The position numbers and the translations under genes are program-made. 64,000 bases of DNA from Aquatica leii (lineage: Eukaryota; Arthropoda; Insecta; Coleoptera; Lampyridae). Positions 46,607-58,679 of this stretch are shown here, piece by piece; position 1 is the first letter of the stretch; every line of letters begins with the position of its first letter. The stretch spans positions 89,437,389-89,501,388 of the forward strand of contig CM069435.1 of NCBI GenBank assembly GCA_035610365.1, read 5' to 3'. The notes beneath the pieces were generated by a model. It saw only the letters and a list, made by a program, of their open reading frames with translations, searched no databases and had not been told where the DNA came from.

Positions 46607-49600
46607 ATGGTCGTTTGCAATATGGAAATACCACGTCCGCCGCCGCCGCCACCTTTCTTCGGCTTAATGCCGCCGTTTAAAGACGACGCGAACACGTGTA
46701 GTTTTCGTCTGGACAACAACCAAGATGAGACAGGCAGCATCTACAGCGTGTACAAGCAAAAGATCGATTCGATGTTTGAATCGGACTCGAGCACGAACAC
46801 CAAGAACTCGGTGCAGGCGAAGATTGAAAAAATGTTTAGCGAGATTGCGTCGGATGGAGGGAACGGCGTACTCGCCGAAATCGGCACCCATGTCTTTTCC
46901 GTCGATTACATAGGGTCGGTGTCCTTAACACAAAAGGTCTCTAGCCTATCGGGGCTACAAAACCCATTAAAGAATTTGTACTTTAACCACAAATGCGAGA
47001 CCAAAGCGAAGTCGTTAACCAGCAGGCTGGAAATATCCTCGTTGGGTTTAAGAATCCAATACGAAGGAGAAAAAGGTAATTTATCAAATAATTTTGTAGT
47101 TTCTTAATTAAATTTGATTATAGGAGACCTGGAGCGATTGAACCCTTTCCCCACAATTGCCGTGTGGTCGGCCGTTAAATTCGTCCTCCAAGACAATAAC
47201 CAATACGCGTTTCTTCCATTAATCACCGATCCCGATAACATCGACAAAAAGAGTTTGTTTTGTAATTTGGATGAGAGCGAGAAGGACTACATCAAAGTGG
47301 AGATGCATTCGCCGCTCGTTGCCATAGTAATGAGAAATATGAATGCCGATAAACAGCTCGAATGTCATGGCTTCGTATGTCAGACGTCAGAAGATGCAAT
47401 AGTCATTGCCGCAACGCTTTATAAATCGCTAATGGCGCATATGAAACACAAAGATAAAAAACCAAAAAACAAAAACGGCGTCACGTGCATGTCGGTAACG
47501 TCGAGCGTCTTCAACGATGCCACGAATACTTTTGCGCCCGTCAGACCTCCTAGAAAGAAAAGAAGCACGTCGTCATCTGCCGGTAGCGAAAAAGACGTCA
47601 TAGATGTGAGTTAACATTTGTTTCACAGTTAACTTGATTTCAGTAACTAAATCAACTGTTTTTGTAATTAGCCGAATTGGGTCGATGGAACAAAAACAAA
47701 TCTCGAAAATAAGCTAAATTTAAACGGCGTTTGTTCCACTAAGTTCTAATCAATCACACACAAGCGAGAAACAATTATTTTCTTTAATTGCAACTTGTGA
47801 TACAACTTAAAAATTTGCATTTTGTAAGTTCATTTTAATCAAGTAATTGTGGAAGTTTATTTTTGTAAACTAATATATTATTGAATTCTTAGCTTTAATG
47901 CATTTAAAAATATCAAATCTGATATATACACTAAGACAAAGTTTTTTTGCAACAAACATTTTTTATATTTTGATTTGTATTATAAATGGTTCAGAAGTCT
48001 GTTTTACAACGTAGACACCAACCTAATCTTTTTTCAAATTCGATTTTACTTTTTGATTTATAATTTTGACATTATTTATGTTATGTTAACGCTTTAGATT
48101 TTTATGCACTTAAACCATTATGATTTTCTTCGAATCTGATAAGGATAAAACTTTATGACCATTTCGACTAATATATTTAGTGTTTTAACACTCGGTATGC
48201 TTTGTTAACCACAGCATCTTTTTAAATGTTTTAGAAGTCGTAACTTCAACACCTTCTTTTAGGTTTCAGATTCTCAACCGTTGATAAGAAACAAACCAAC
48301 GCCAAAGAAAAGTATAAAGACTCGTCGGGCACCTAGGGCGCCCGACCCCAAACCTGACCTTGACGCCATTTTACCATACGAAGAACCTAAAGACATTAAC
48401 CCAGCGATCTTAACCGAAAAATGGAATACGCTAATGAGCGCGCACCAAAAACAAATAACCGCCGAAATTAAGCAGGTTATAAGCGAAGGTTCGCACCGAG
48501 GTTTCCAGAACAAAAGCGAACCGACCGCGGAGGCTTCGGGCGATATTTTGACTAAAGTGACGATACCACGTTCCGGCAGTTTTCTAAATGCGGGTGGATT
48601 GACGCGGTATAAATCGAAGATATCAAGGTAAGTGTTTGATGTTGTTTAAACTGTAATTACAGTTAGATATGTATAGGATAAACGGGCAAACGGCTGGAGG
48701 TTCGCCACTCGGTTTCAATGAGTTATTTAACGAGTTTCGCATACAAGAAGGTTTGCACTCGGTCGATGATATACTCGGGGTTATTATCGATGCCGAAGGC
48801 ATGTCTTTTAATGATCTTAAACCAATTTATAAAGAGTTTTTGTTAAAGTTGTCTGTGACTTTGACTAAAGATGAGTTGTACCAGAGATCGAAGGCTATTA
48901 TGCGTAAGCAGAGAAAGAAGTGTTTACGGGCGAATAGCACTGCGACGCAAAGACGTCGCAGTCGAGTTAATCACAAGTTTAAGACTTTGAAACATATTTT
49001 TAGGAAAAGTCTTAAGATGAAGATTATTAAAAAGAAACCTAAGATGAATAAGGACGTGTCGTTGAGTAACAATCGATTGTTGGAAAGTAGTATTTCGACT
49101 TCGTCTTATGATACCAAACAGTTTAGGCCTAAGGAAAAGAAACCGAAAAAGTTGAGTCGGCGAGAGCGAGTTAGTACGTCGGAGGAAAGTGATTTTCTTT
49201 CGTTGAGAAGAGGCACCGGCAAGGGACAGTTTCAAAATCGGAACTCGTCGAGCGGGTACGTTTCATGCTCAGAGTGTAGTTACGACAGCGATACTTGCAC
49301 GTGCGTGTCTGCGGATAAATGCTACTGCTCGTTGGGTCATCGAAATGGCAAGAAGCATAAGTGCAAAGGATATACACGTCCGCGTCGTGATTGTTGCAGC
49401 TGTAACGCGCTTTCGGTGTGCGGATGCGACACTGACAGTTGTACCGATAGCAACAAGTGCTACTGTCCTAAAGGCGAGGTGGCTTTGCTGAAACATCTGA
49501 AGGAGAAAAATCAAAGTCAGAGTCAAAGTAGGCGAAAGTTATGTAAAAACAACTCGAATACTAAAAGCTCGCGTAGCTTAGAGTACATGCACAATCCTGA

Positions 49601-50248
49601 AGAGTATTATGAGAATATACGTGCCAAACGCTCCTCGGGAAAGAAAGTCGATAACCTAGCTGTAGATTATGAGTTGTTTACAGTGTCTAACCGAAAAAAT
49701 TTTCACGTGAGCGAACATAACCGCGTTTATAACCACGCATCAGTTAGATCCATCAACAGCTCGAGTAGATTTACGCAGAGACGTAACGAAGGTAATTCTG
49801 TTTACGTTTAACTCTGAGAGTTTTAATTTATTGTGTTTCAGGTAAATCACTACTTTCATCGTCAATGTCAGCGGGGTCTTGTAACGAGGCGTTAGCGGTA
49901 AAAAAAGCTGCAGAAATAGCTGCTTTATTCGCCGACATTAAGCTTAGCCAAACAACCGACATTGGTCATTTGATCCCACCCGAATACGAAAACGAAATTA
50001 CTAGGATTAAAGTAAAAAGTGCCAGATCCAGTGGGAAAACCATCGAAATTGACCGAAAACAACAATCACCGAGTCGTATGTGCAAAACCAATTCCTTGTA
50101 CGGCTCGTCGAAGTTATACAGCACGAGAAACGGCTTGTACACAATCCAAAGTCAATCGGACGAATCAGGAAGATCGAGTATCGGATCAAAAATTGATGCC
50201 CATCCGGTCAGCACCAACATAGAAAATTCGCTCGGATACTTGCCATAG
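46607..50248 (+). CDS. PTB/PID-domain protein with cysteine-rich repeats
   Basis: I model five exons: 46607-47075, 47124-47605, 48263-48627, 48677-49791 and 49842-50248, encoding 945 residues. The N-terminus is proline-rich (residues 9-23). A PTB domain spans about 92-268 ('THVFSVDYIGSVSL', 'LEISSLGLRIQYEG', 'NPFPTIAVWSAVKFV', 'ECHGFVC', 'AIVIAATLYKSLMAH'); such domains bind NPxY-type peptides or lipids, so an adaptor role is inferred. Basic helical segments follow, then a block at 636-702 with 15 cysteines in two similar modules each ending K-C-Y-C. Exon 4 starts after the AG at 48675-48676; the nearer AG sites at 48661 and 48665 would put a stop in frame. Function unknown to me; further 5' exons are possible. 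Confidence 0.82.
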
Positions 50249-51142
50249 CATAACCTTATTTTTAAGTTTAGTTTATCGAAAGTGCAATATTTGGGTCCTT
50301 CCATTATTTAAATGGTGTTTTGTGCAATATAATTTAAGGCATAAAGAGAGTTTTTTTTATTAATCATAAGCGGCTGGAAAACAAAAAACAAATTACTTTA
50401 TCTTTTGTTATCGATTAGTATCATCATTTCTAAATGACAGATACTTAAGATTAAAAACAAAGTTAAATTTTGGTCACTCAAAGCACGACTATTAAGAACT
50501 GTGTTTATTGCAACTACACACACCGTATAGTGTAATTTATATTTTTTAGTCCAGAATCGGTTCATCATGAAGTATTTTCGTCTAAAACAAGATAAACGTC
50601 TATTTTAGTATTTGATTACATGCTGAAGCTGTAAAAAGCATTTGTTATAATGACATTGAGACTTCGTACTACGTACTACCAATAATTTAATTTGTTGCAG
50701 TTTCTTCATAATTATGAAAATCTATGTCTATGTGTACGAGTGCAAATATTTTTTAATTTTTTGTCATCGAAAAGAGAATTCTAAAGTCTAAATTCGCGTT
50801 CAATGCGTCGTTAGTTACAGCTATAGAAAGTCAAGATGAGATTTGTTAATGTATTAAAAATTTTAATATTTTGTACAATTATTTTAATTGCGGTTTCTTT
50901 ACAAGTGTGTATTTCTTGGATTACACTTTAAGATTTTTCAGTTTCTTTTTAATTATAAACGGATATACAACAACAAAGCAATCCGTACACCATCTTCCTC
51001 AATTTAATTTTCAAAGTTTGACACAATTTATATGTTATCGATTAGTGACGTCTCGCACACGTCGCGACGCTGCAACAGGCGAAGCAACAGGCCAGTGTAA
51101 TACAGCCGCCGGCTGTGACAAGTCCGTTTTGTACAGTAAACA
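50249..51142. other. Intergenic between the PTB gene and rabphilin
   Basis: AT-rich with no recognised gene. It contains the 3' end of the PTB gene and the 5' UTR and promoter of rabphilin. A GC-richer bit at 51045-51125 just before the rabphilin start is probably its 5' UTR. Confidence 0.5.
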
Positions 51143-53726
51143 ATGGTCGATTTGGGCTTTGACCCTGGGTCGAGTAAATTTGTGTGTCCGAACGACAGGC
51201 AATTAGCCTTAAGAGCAAAGTAAGTTTTTGGTCCTTCAAGCCGCGTGCAATAATAACCAATTTTCAATAACACGTAATTACACAAACAATATGGTGTAAT
51301 CTATCATGTTCTAGATTAAAAACCGGATGGAGCGTAAAAACTTCCGGATATAAATCTACGCCTGCTGCGTTAAAAGACGACGAACATAACGCGATCGTCG
51401 ACGTTATAAAGCGAGCTGAACGATTAGAGATGATGGAGCAAGAACGCGTTGGGAAATTAATTGAACGGTTAGAAAATATGCGACGAAACGTAATTGGACG
51501 TAGTTCGTCGCAATGCCTTCTTTGCGGGGATCGTTTCGGAATTTTAGGTTCGCCGAAAGCTAAATGTATCGATTGTCAACGATTTGTTTGTCAGAAATGC
51601 GCAATCGATGCTAATACGATGAAACAACGCAGGTAAAAAACAAAACTTTGTGTATGTTTTGTTTATGGTTGATTTTTCAGTCCTGGGAAAGATTCTTGGC
51701 TATGTATGATTTGTTCTGAGACTCGTGAGATTTGGAAAAAGTCGGGAGCGTGGTTTTTTAAAAGTTTGCCTAAATATACGATTCCGAGCCAGAAGTCGTA
51801 CCGCAACTCGCGGTATAAAAATTATGACGATGAGAGTAGTTCGGATGAAGAAAGAAATTTTTTTAAGTTGCAGAGTAGACGCGGATCCAATACTGAAAGC
51901 GCTCACGGTAAGGTAACTCGATTTAAGTTTCGTTTCTATAATGCGGCGTAGAGTTTGTTGAGACGCTTCCTGAACCCTTTATTCGGCAAGTAAGCGCGGT
52001 TGAGAGTTTTAACGAAGAAGTAAGTGCGCTTAATTTAGAAGAAAATGTTGGAGGTGAAAGCGGTAATGGGTCACAAGCTTCACGGGAATCGTTTGCTAGC
52101 AGGTCTGCGTCGGAGTTAAATTGGAGCGAAAGTAAACGCTCTTCTTCGATTTGTAGCATCAGTAGCAGTGTTTTTAAGGTAAGGGTCTGATAAATTATAG
52201 TTTGTATAAGCGTGGTATTTTAGGGTATGGAGGAGAAGAAAATCGATGCTACGATGGGTACAATCGAGTTGGCGTTGACTTATCATCCTGATAATCTAAC
52301 GCTTCATTGCTCGGTGTACCGGGCTAAGAATTTGATACCGATGGATATTAACGGACTAGCTGATCCTTTTTGTAAGCTTAATATTCTACCGGACGCCAAG
52401 ACTTACACTAGGTTGCGGACGAAAACCGTCCACAAATCCCGCAACCCAGAGTTTAATGAAAATTTAACGTTTTACGAGATTAATGAAAAAGATTTGGCGA
52501 TGAAATCGCTTCACGTTTTGGTACTAGACGATGACAAATACGGGCACGATTACATGGGTGAAGCCAATATACCCTTAGCGAAGCTTCGCGTACAAAACAC
52601 TATTTATGTAAGTATACTACTACTGCAACTACAGCTTTGGAATGTGTCGGCACCTAGCGAGTATTTGCTAAAACAATATTTATTTAAAAACATTTTTTTT
52701 CTTAAAAATCTTATTCGACATAGTACAAGATTTTCATAATTCTCTTTGAGTTGATTTTATTGAAAGAATCGTTTTGTTAAACCAAAGATTACTTTGTTTC
52801 TATTTTTGTCCTAATACACATCAGCAGATGTAAAACAACCTTATCTTATCACATCGAATTAGTCGAGTTAAATTACACTTTTTAGTTAAAAACATTTACA
52901 TAATATTGATTTTTTTCGTTTAATAGTAAATACTATGAATTACCATTATGAACGTAAATGAAAGATTTTTTTAAACAAAAACTACGCTAAGAGCGTATCC
53001 GAATAAACCTTCAGTCTCTCTAGAAATGTATGCTTTTGATCGACTCAATTGGATATGTGGTAAATGATTTTTCACTATGTGTACTTACCGTAAGCAAAGT
53101 TTTATTCATATTACCATTATATTACTATATTTAGATGCTTAGTATAAAATATTAATTTTCAGTTATGTGTGGCTTTAGAAATGTTGCGTCCTGTACAAAA
53201 AGCCCCACCGTCGTCACCTGACCAAGACCAGTGGCTCGACGATTTGTGGTCACGAGGGCAAATACTTCTCTCGTTGTGTTACAGCACAAAGAAACGAGCT
53301 CTCCTAGTCGGTGTCATCCGGTGCACCAACTTACTTCCGATGGACAACAACGGGTACTCAGACCCTTTCGTAAAACTGTAAGCACCCGTTATTTGAACCT
53401 ACCGTATTCATACAACTTATTGCAGCCACCTACGCCCAGACCCGTACCACAAAAAACACAAAACCACAATCAAATGGAAAAACCTAAACCCGAACTTTAA
53501 CGAAGAATTCGCCTTCGAAACTAGACTCACCGAGTTGTCAACGCAAAGCCTTTTCCTCACCGTCTGGGACAAAGACTACGGCAAAAGCAACGACTATCTC
53601 GGTGGATTAGTCTTAGGAGGATTGGGTTCAAAAGGACAACGCCTTAAGCATTGGCTAGATATGATTCACTATCCGGATCATAGACACGAATCGTGGCACA
53701 ATTTAACCGAAGACATGTTAGATTAA
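51143..53726 (+). CDS. Rph: Rabphilin, Rab3 effector with two C2 domains
   Basis: Rabphilin binds GTP-Rab3/Rab27 on secretory vesicles and membranes through calcium-dependent C2 domains. Exons: 51143-51219, 51315-51632, 51681-51907, 51952-52178, 52224-52607, 53163-53377 and 53426-53726, giving 582 residues in one frame. The Rab-binding region starts with helices ('[20 protein letters not shown]') and a FYVE-like zinc finger (C-L-L-C, C-I-D-C, C-Q-K-C, C-M-I-C). A serine-rich linker follows. C2A (about 293-411) has '[11 protein letters not shown]' and 'LDDDKYGHD', and C2B (about 450-575) has '[11 protein letters not shown]' and '[11 protein letters not shown]', so the calcium-binding aspartates are kept in both. 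Intron 3 is only 44 bp. It ends 20 bp from the end of ALG11. Confidence 0.93.
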
Positions 53727-53746
53727 ACTTGTATTTTATATAGCAA

Positions 53747-55681
53747 TTACAAAGTCTTAAAAAGTGGTTCAGTCGCCCTTAAAAACTCGTCTTGGAATTT
53801 TTTACTCGAGAATCGGTCCACCGAAGCTCGGGCACGATCCCTAACACCACGGACTTCGTCCTCACTCATGTAAAGAATGTAACGTATTATATGCGCGTAC
53901 TCCTCGGCACTGATCGCTAGAAATCCCAAACGGGAACCTTCCGACGTTTCGATTATATCTAAAAGCGGTCCTCCGGATTTATGTGCGATAGTTATTAACC
54001 CAGCTGCCATTAACTCGACGATGCCAATGCCGAAATGTTCGTCAAGCATCGTATGAATTCCTAAGTACGCGTCACGAAACTCTTCGAGTAATTCCTCAAA
54101 CGATATATTGACACGAAATTCTACATTATTCTCCAAACTTAAATGTTTACTCAAATCTTGTAAATCTTTAACACGCATTTGATCGTCGGCGTTACGACAA
54201 CTACCGCACATGACTAAAATCACATTAGCGAATAGTTCTTCGGGGATTATTTCGCGTAACTCGTACATAGCTTGTAACTGCAACGGATGATCCTTTTCGG
54301 GTCGAAACTGCGCCAAAGATAGGATTCGAATTTTTTGTAACTGGCGACTGCCTCGTTCGATTTTTTTTAAATAGTCCACTTCACATGGCGGGTAGACTAA
54401 ATGAAGAGACTGGCACCATATGTTGTTTAGATGTTCGTATGTAAATGTCGAATTCACTAAAGTGACATCCGAGCATTGGCCCGCCCAAGAATACAACTAA
54501 AAAATCCAAAAGAATTTCAGAATCTTGTGAGCTACTACCTTCGACTATATAAGTAAGGACTACTAGTTCTGAACACAGTTGTAAATGAAACCTCTCCACA
54601 GCATGTTGCGCCATCAGAGGACAACAGCCATTGTGATTAACCAGTGTGTCGTCGAACTTCATGTTTAAAATATAGCAATTACGAATAAATGAATTATGTA
54701 TATGAATTTCTATATTACAAATATGATGTGACTATTATTTCTTTTGAATACTTAAATTTTCCGGTTTTTGTCCTCTGAGGCGGACAACTGTAAAAATGCC
54801 AAATTAAAACTACGATACATATACGACTATAAATTAATGAAAGAACTGTATCGGTAAATATTTGTAGAATAGAAAATTAATTTTGAGAAGAAGTGATTAC
54901 AGCGCTGCAGCTCTACAAGAAAATAAACTACAACAAACATAACCTAACTCACCGCTGCAAAAATCTGGTAATAAAAAATTTTCCCTGCAGTTAAAAATGG
55001 ACTGCGAGCAATAACACTGCGATTGTTATACATCGCAATACGATTCGATACTCGTTTCAACATGTCCGTTGTAATAATTGGGTAATGCACATAACAACCA
55101 GTGCGACAACCACCAATATACTTAAACAGCGGTAACGTAAATGTATACCCCATAGTGTCGATAAAAACATCTAGAAGAAATTACTCTACAAATGAATAAA
55201 TATCCATAATCAACTCACCAGGGTTCAATTGGTTCAAAGCTTCGAAACCCAAATAAATCGAACCCAAGCTTTGGCATAACAAAGTAAAGTACGGATAGCG
55301 AACGGCTTCAAGCCATTTTCGTCTATGTAAATAAATAAACTTAATGTTTTTATCGAGACATACATTTAAATTATTCTTGACTTTGTCGACAATATCTAAA
55401 GGTGTTGCTTCTATGTCACCGGTGTAAACGTAAAACTCAGCATTCGGGTATCGTCTTTGCAATGCTTGCAAAGCAACCCACAATACTTTTTCCCCACCAC
55501 CACCAGCATTACAATATGGGTGAAATAAACCCACAACTATCTTATCCGACTTCCTGTGCCGCTTTTCAACAGCAAATTTCCAACGTAGAATAAAAAAGAC
55601 AATAGGAAGTCCCACTAAGGATAGAGTCGATATAAATATTATAAAAGCTACGAGTATCTTAGCCGAGTACAGTAACGACAA
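53747..55681 (-). CDS. Alg11: ALG11, alpha-1,2-mannosyltransferase of the dolichol pathway
   Basis: ALG11 adds the fourth and fifth mannose to the lipid-linked oligosaccharide on the cytosolic face of the ER. Exons 55681-55219, 55170-54953 and 54496-53747 give 476 residues, a normal length. There is an N-terminal membrane helix (about 8-32), then 'GLFHPYCNAGGGGEKVLW', the glycine-rich donor-site loop. 'DVFIDTMGYTF', 'YVHYPIITTDML' and 'LYSWAGQCSDVTLVNSTFT' follow, and the GT4 family E-x7-E motif reads E-H-F-G-I-G-I-V-E in the C-terminal half. Intron 1 is 48 bp and intron 2 is 456 bp. It starts head to head with septin, 538 bp apart, and ends tail to tail with rabphilin. Confidence 0.94.
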
Positions 55682-56219
55682 TCTGAAAAAAAATAGGTTA
55701 ATTTTCTTTATATTTTTATTTACTCTAAATTCAATTAAAAGTGCTTACAATAAACTTAGAAACGAGGGCATTTTACCAATAAAATCAACCCTTACTTCCA
55801 ATTAACCTTTTGATTCTTTTTAACAACTAGATGGAGCCGCTGTCACTTAAAAAAATTGCGAGCTACCACAGCTGAGTTGACATCTTAACTAATTACTTAT
55901 ACAAGGTAAGTCATAATATTGATTAAATTAAACTAAAATCGCCAATCCAATTAATTTAATCAATTCTTTTTAAGTTAAATAAAACACATAATTAATCAGT
56001 TTGCTCTACACATATCGCAACAATTTATTTTAAAAACTTTTCCTTTGTCGAAGTGTTTTCGCAACCAAGTAATAAAAAAATATGTTAAAAGGTTATTCCG
56101 GGTGATTCTGTTGGCAACAACTACCAACTAGAAATGAACCACGCCTTGTTTACTTTTGAATTTTTATTGTTCAAGTAAAAATAAACAAATAGCCGTAAAA
56201 GAAGATTTAATACAAAAAA
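55682..56219. promoter_or_regulatory. Shared upstream region of ALG11 and septin
   Basis: The 538 bp between two divergent start codons must hold both 5' UTRs and promoters, which fits a bidirectional promoter. I see no clear TATA box. The region around 55840-55880 is less AT-rich than the rest. Confidence 0.5.
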
Positions 56220-57490
56220 ATGTCTAGCGATTCAATCAAGGGGGTACGTAGCCACTTTCTACTAATCACGTAATATCCTCGTTTAGTTTTCAGGTCTGGA
56301 AACACCAGGTTATGTCGGTTTCGCAAATTTACCGAACCAAGTCCACAGGAAATCGGTAAAAAAAGGTTTCGAATTCACCTTAATGGTTGTTGGCGAAAGC
56401 GGCTTGGGAAAATCAACGTTAGTTAATTCATTATTCCTCACAGATTTGTACCCAGAACGTGTAATACCTGATGCAATTGGTACTAATTTTGACTCACCAT
56501 AATTACCCACACTAATGCCAAATTCACAGAACGAAGCAAGCAAACTGTACGACTAGACGCCTCTACAGTGGAAATTGAAGAACGAGGAGTTAAACTGCGC
56601 TTAACTGTCGTTGACACACCTGGGTATGGTGAAGCCATTGACAACACAGATTGTTTCAAGGCGATCATACGATACATCGACGAACAATTTGAAAGATTCC
56701 TACGTGACGAATCCGGTTTAAATCGTAGAAACATTGTCGACAACCGCATACACTGTTGTTTTTATTTTATATCACCATTCGGGCACGGGTGAGTACTGTC
56801 CATATTAAACGATTAATCTTAAATATATGTCATAGATTAAAACCATTAGATGTTGAATTTATGAAACAATTGCATAATAAAGTTAACATAGTTCCTGTAA
56901 TCGCCAAAGCTGACGTTTTAACGAAGAAAGAGGTTCAGCGATTAAAGCAACGTGTTTTGGATGAAATTGCTGGACATGGGATTAAAATTTATCCATTACC
57001 AGAGTGTGATTCAGACGAGGATGAGGAGTATAAGGAACAGGTTCGTCAGTTGAAGCAGGCAATTCCTTTTGCCGTTTGTGGTTCGAATACAACATTAGAG
57101 GTTAGAGGTCGCAAAGTACGGGGTCGGTTATACCCATGGGGTGTTGTTGAGGTTGAAAATCCAGAGCATTGTGATTTCGTTAAGTTACGTACAATGCTTA
57201 TAACACACATGCAGGATTTGCAGGAAGTTACACAGGAGGTGCATTATGAAAATTATCGATCAGAACGGTTGGCCAAAGGGGCTCCACCACCGACTCCTAA
57301 TCCCCAAACGAAGCGAATGTAAGTTTCTTTTTTTTTTTGACTAATGTGATTTTCGTTTTTCAGTATTTCAGATGAGAAAAATGGCGTACTTGGTGACAAA
57401 GATCGTATGCTTGCCGAAAAAGAAGCAGAGCTTAAACGAATGCAAGAAATGTTGGTTGCTATGCAAGCGCAAATGCAGCAACAACATTAA
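56220..57490 (+). CDS. Sep1: Septin GTPase, Sep1-like
   Basis: Septins form GTP-binding filaments at the cell cortex and cytokinetic ring. Exons 56220-56247, 56294-56479, 56530-56788, 56836-57318 and 57364-57490 encode 360 residues, close to the insect Sep1 length. It has the P-loop 'GESGLGKST', the G3 motif 'DTPGYG', '[15 protein letters not shown]', the G4 motif A-K-A-D, the septin-unique element '[18 protein letters not shown]' and a C-terminal coiled coil ('[14 protein letters not shown]'). At the end of exon 1 the strong-looking donor GTACGT (56244) puts the frame out; the weaker GTAGCC at 56248 keeps it, giving '[15 protein letters not shown]'. Introns are 46-50 bp. Assignment to Sep1 rather than another septin group is by length and C-terminus. 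Confidence 0.9.
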
Positions 57491-57827
57491 AAGGAGGCCT
57501 TTTATATACATTTTTAACATATCAGTTTAATTTGCCAATTTTAAAGCGTACTTAAAGATTGATGTTATTTATAATTGTGCGCAAGCTGCATTGTATTCTG
57601 TATCGAAGACTATTTTTATAGAAAAATGTATAACGTATTCTTTTAATTATAATTTTGTATTTGGATTTGGTGTCTCAAGACCCCTCAACGGTGACTTCAT
57701 GACCTTTAATCAAAGCAAACTAGATAACACTTATCATAGTTTAATTACGAAATTTGTGTATAAAAACAAAGTAGAAAAATAAGTACCAGTAAGTCGCAAT
57801 CTCAAAACTATTATTTACAGTTAACGT
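57491..57827. other. Intergenic between convergent genes
   Basis: Holds the 3' UTRs of septin (+) and of the small membrane protein (-). A plus-strand frame at 57591-57782 has no motif and is probably chance. Confidence 0.5.
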
Positions 57828-58520
57828 TTACTGTTTAGACATCGGACTCATCATAGGAATGTCTTTAGTATCGTGCAACGGTTCCACATCGATGTATTCG
57901 AAACACTTATATTTAGTGTCAGGATCGTCTTTATTAAAGCTGTGCATAAAGATGGCACAAGGAGGTGGTTGATTTCGTCTAATACGTGCAAACGTAATGT
58001 TTTTATTGTCATGGCAACAATGCATTATAACTTGGACGAATGCGAACACAGCAATGCCACCTAAATGAAATCTGGTAACAATCATAAGAATTTCGTCGTC
58101 CACTCACCTATAATCAACGTAAAGAATTTAAAGACTAATGAATACGTCGTATTGGTTTCGTCCTCAATCGTATATATTACACCTATGACGCGATTATTTT
58201 AAATTTGTTTACATAACGTGAGACTTACTTTGTGAACTCCCATTGTTAGCTAAAAACGTTGAATAAAACATTTGTGATTAACATACAATGGTGCTTACCA
58301 AAGACATCGTGTGCATCAGCCGTATCTATAAACACAGTACTTAATCACAGTTCTGTTTACGTAAAACACTCACCTCTGGTTGTTAAATCCCTTTTCGAGA
58401 TCACGTCGATTAAGCCAGCTTGTACAACTAGAGCCTAATAGTTAGTAATTTTAATTAGCGATCAAGAGACATACCTGTTAGGAATACGAACACGTTAATA
58501 ACTGTCTTAATGGGCAACAT
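57828..58520 (-). CDS. Small type I membrane protein, six exons with micro-exons
   Basis: I do not recognise a family. My model joins exons 58520-58475, 58427-58374, 58325-58299 (27 nt), 58249-58229 (21 nt), 58182-58108 and 58060-57828, each bounded by GT-AG and all in phase 1, giving 151 residues. The start 'MLPIKTVINVFVFLTVVQAG' is a good signal peptide. A short extracellular part has N-glycosylation sites (N-G-S, N-T-T). One membrane helix 'LVFKFFTLIIGGIAVFAFVQVI' is split by the last intron. The cytoplasmic tail of about 70 residues has 'ARIRRNQPPPCAIF' and 'FEYIDVEPLHD'. For exons 2 and 6 the second AG is used, because the first would introduce a stop. The consistent phase and signal peptide make a real gene likely. 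Confidence 0.75.
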
Positions 58521-58546
58521 GGTAAATAAATGCAATATGTTGGGTT

Positions 58547-58620
58547 CACGTGCGTATCCATATAGATAAGTTTGTATGGTAATGGACACTTAGTCAACGT
58601 TCAACTGTTTCGGTCACGTG
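58547..58620 (-). promoter_or_regulatory. Two CACGTG E-boxes upstream of the small membrane gene
   Basis: CACGTG stands at 58547-58552 and 58615-58620, 27 and 95 bp upstream of the start codon on the minus strand, in an otherwise AT-rich area. CACGTG is the binding site of bHLH factors such as Myc/Max or Clock/Cycle. A role here is inferred only from sequence and position. Confidence 0.45.
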
Positions 58621-58679
58621 TCTACTCGCTATTCTATTGGTTCGCATAATAGAGGTTACAGGTTATCGCTTGGCGAGAC

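Noticed and set aside
48924..49526. Minus-strand frames opposite the PTB gene exon 4
   Set aside because: Shadow frames caused by the codon bias of the real plus-strand exon.
54381..54662. Minus-strand frame overlapping ALG11 intron 2
   Set aside because: It runs through the splice acceptor of exon 3 in a different frame; the three-exon ALG11 model explains the region.
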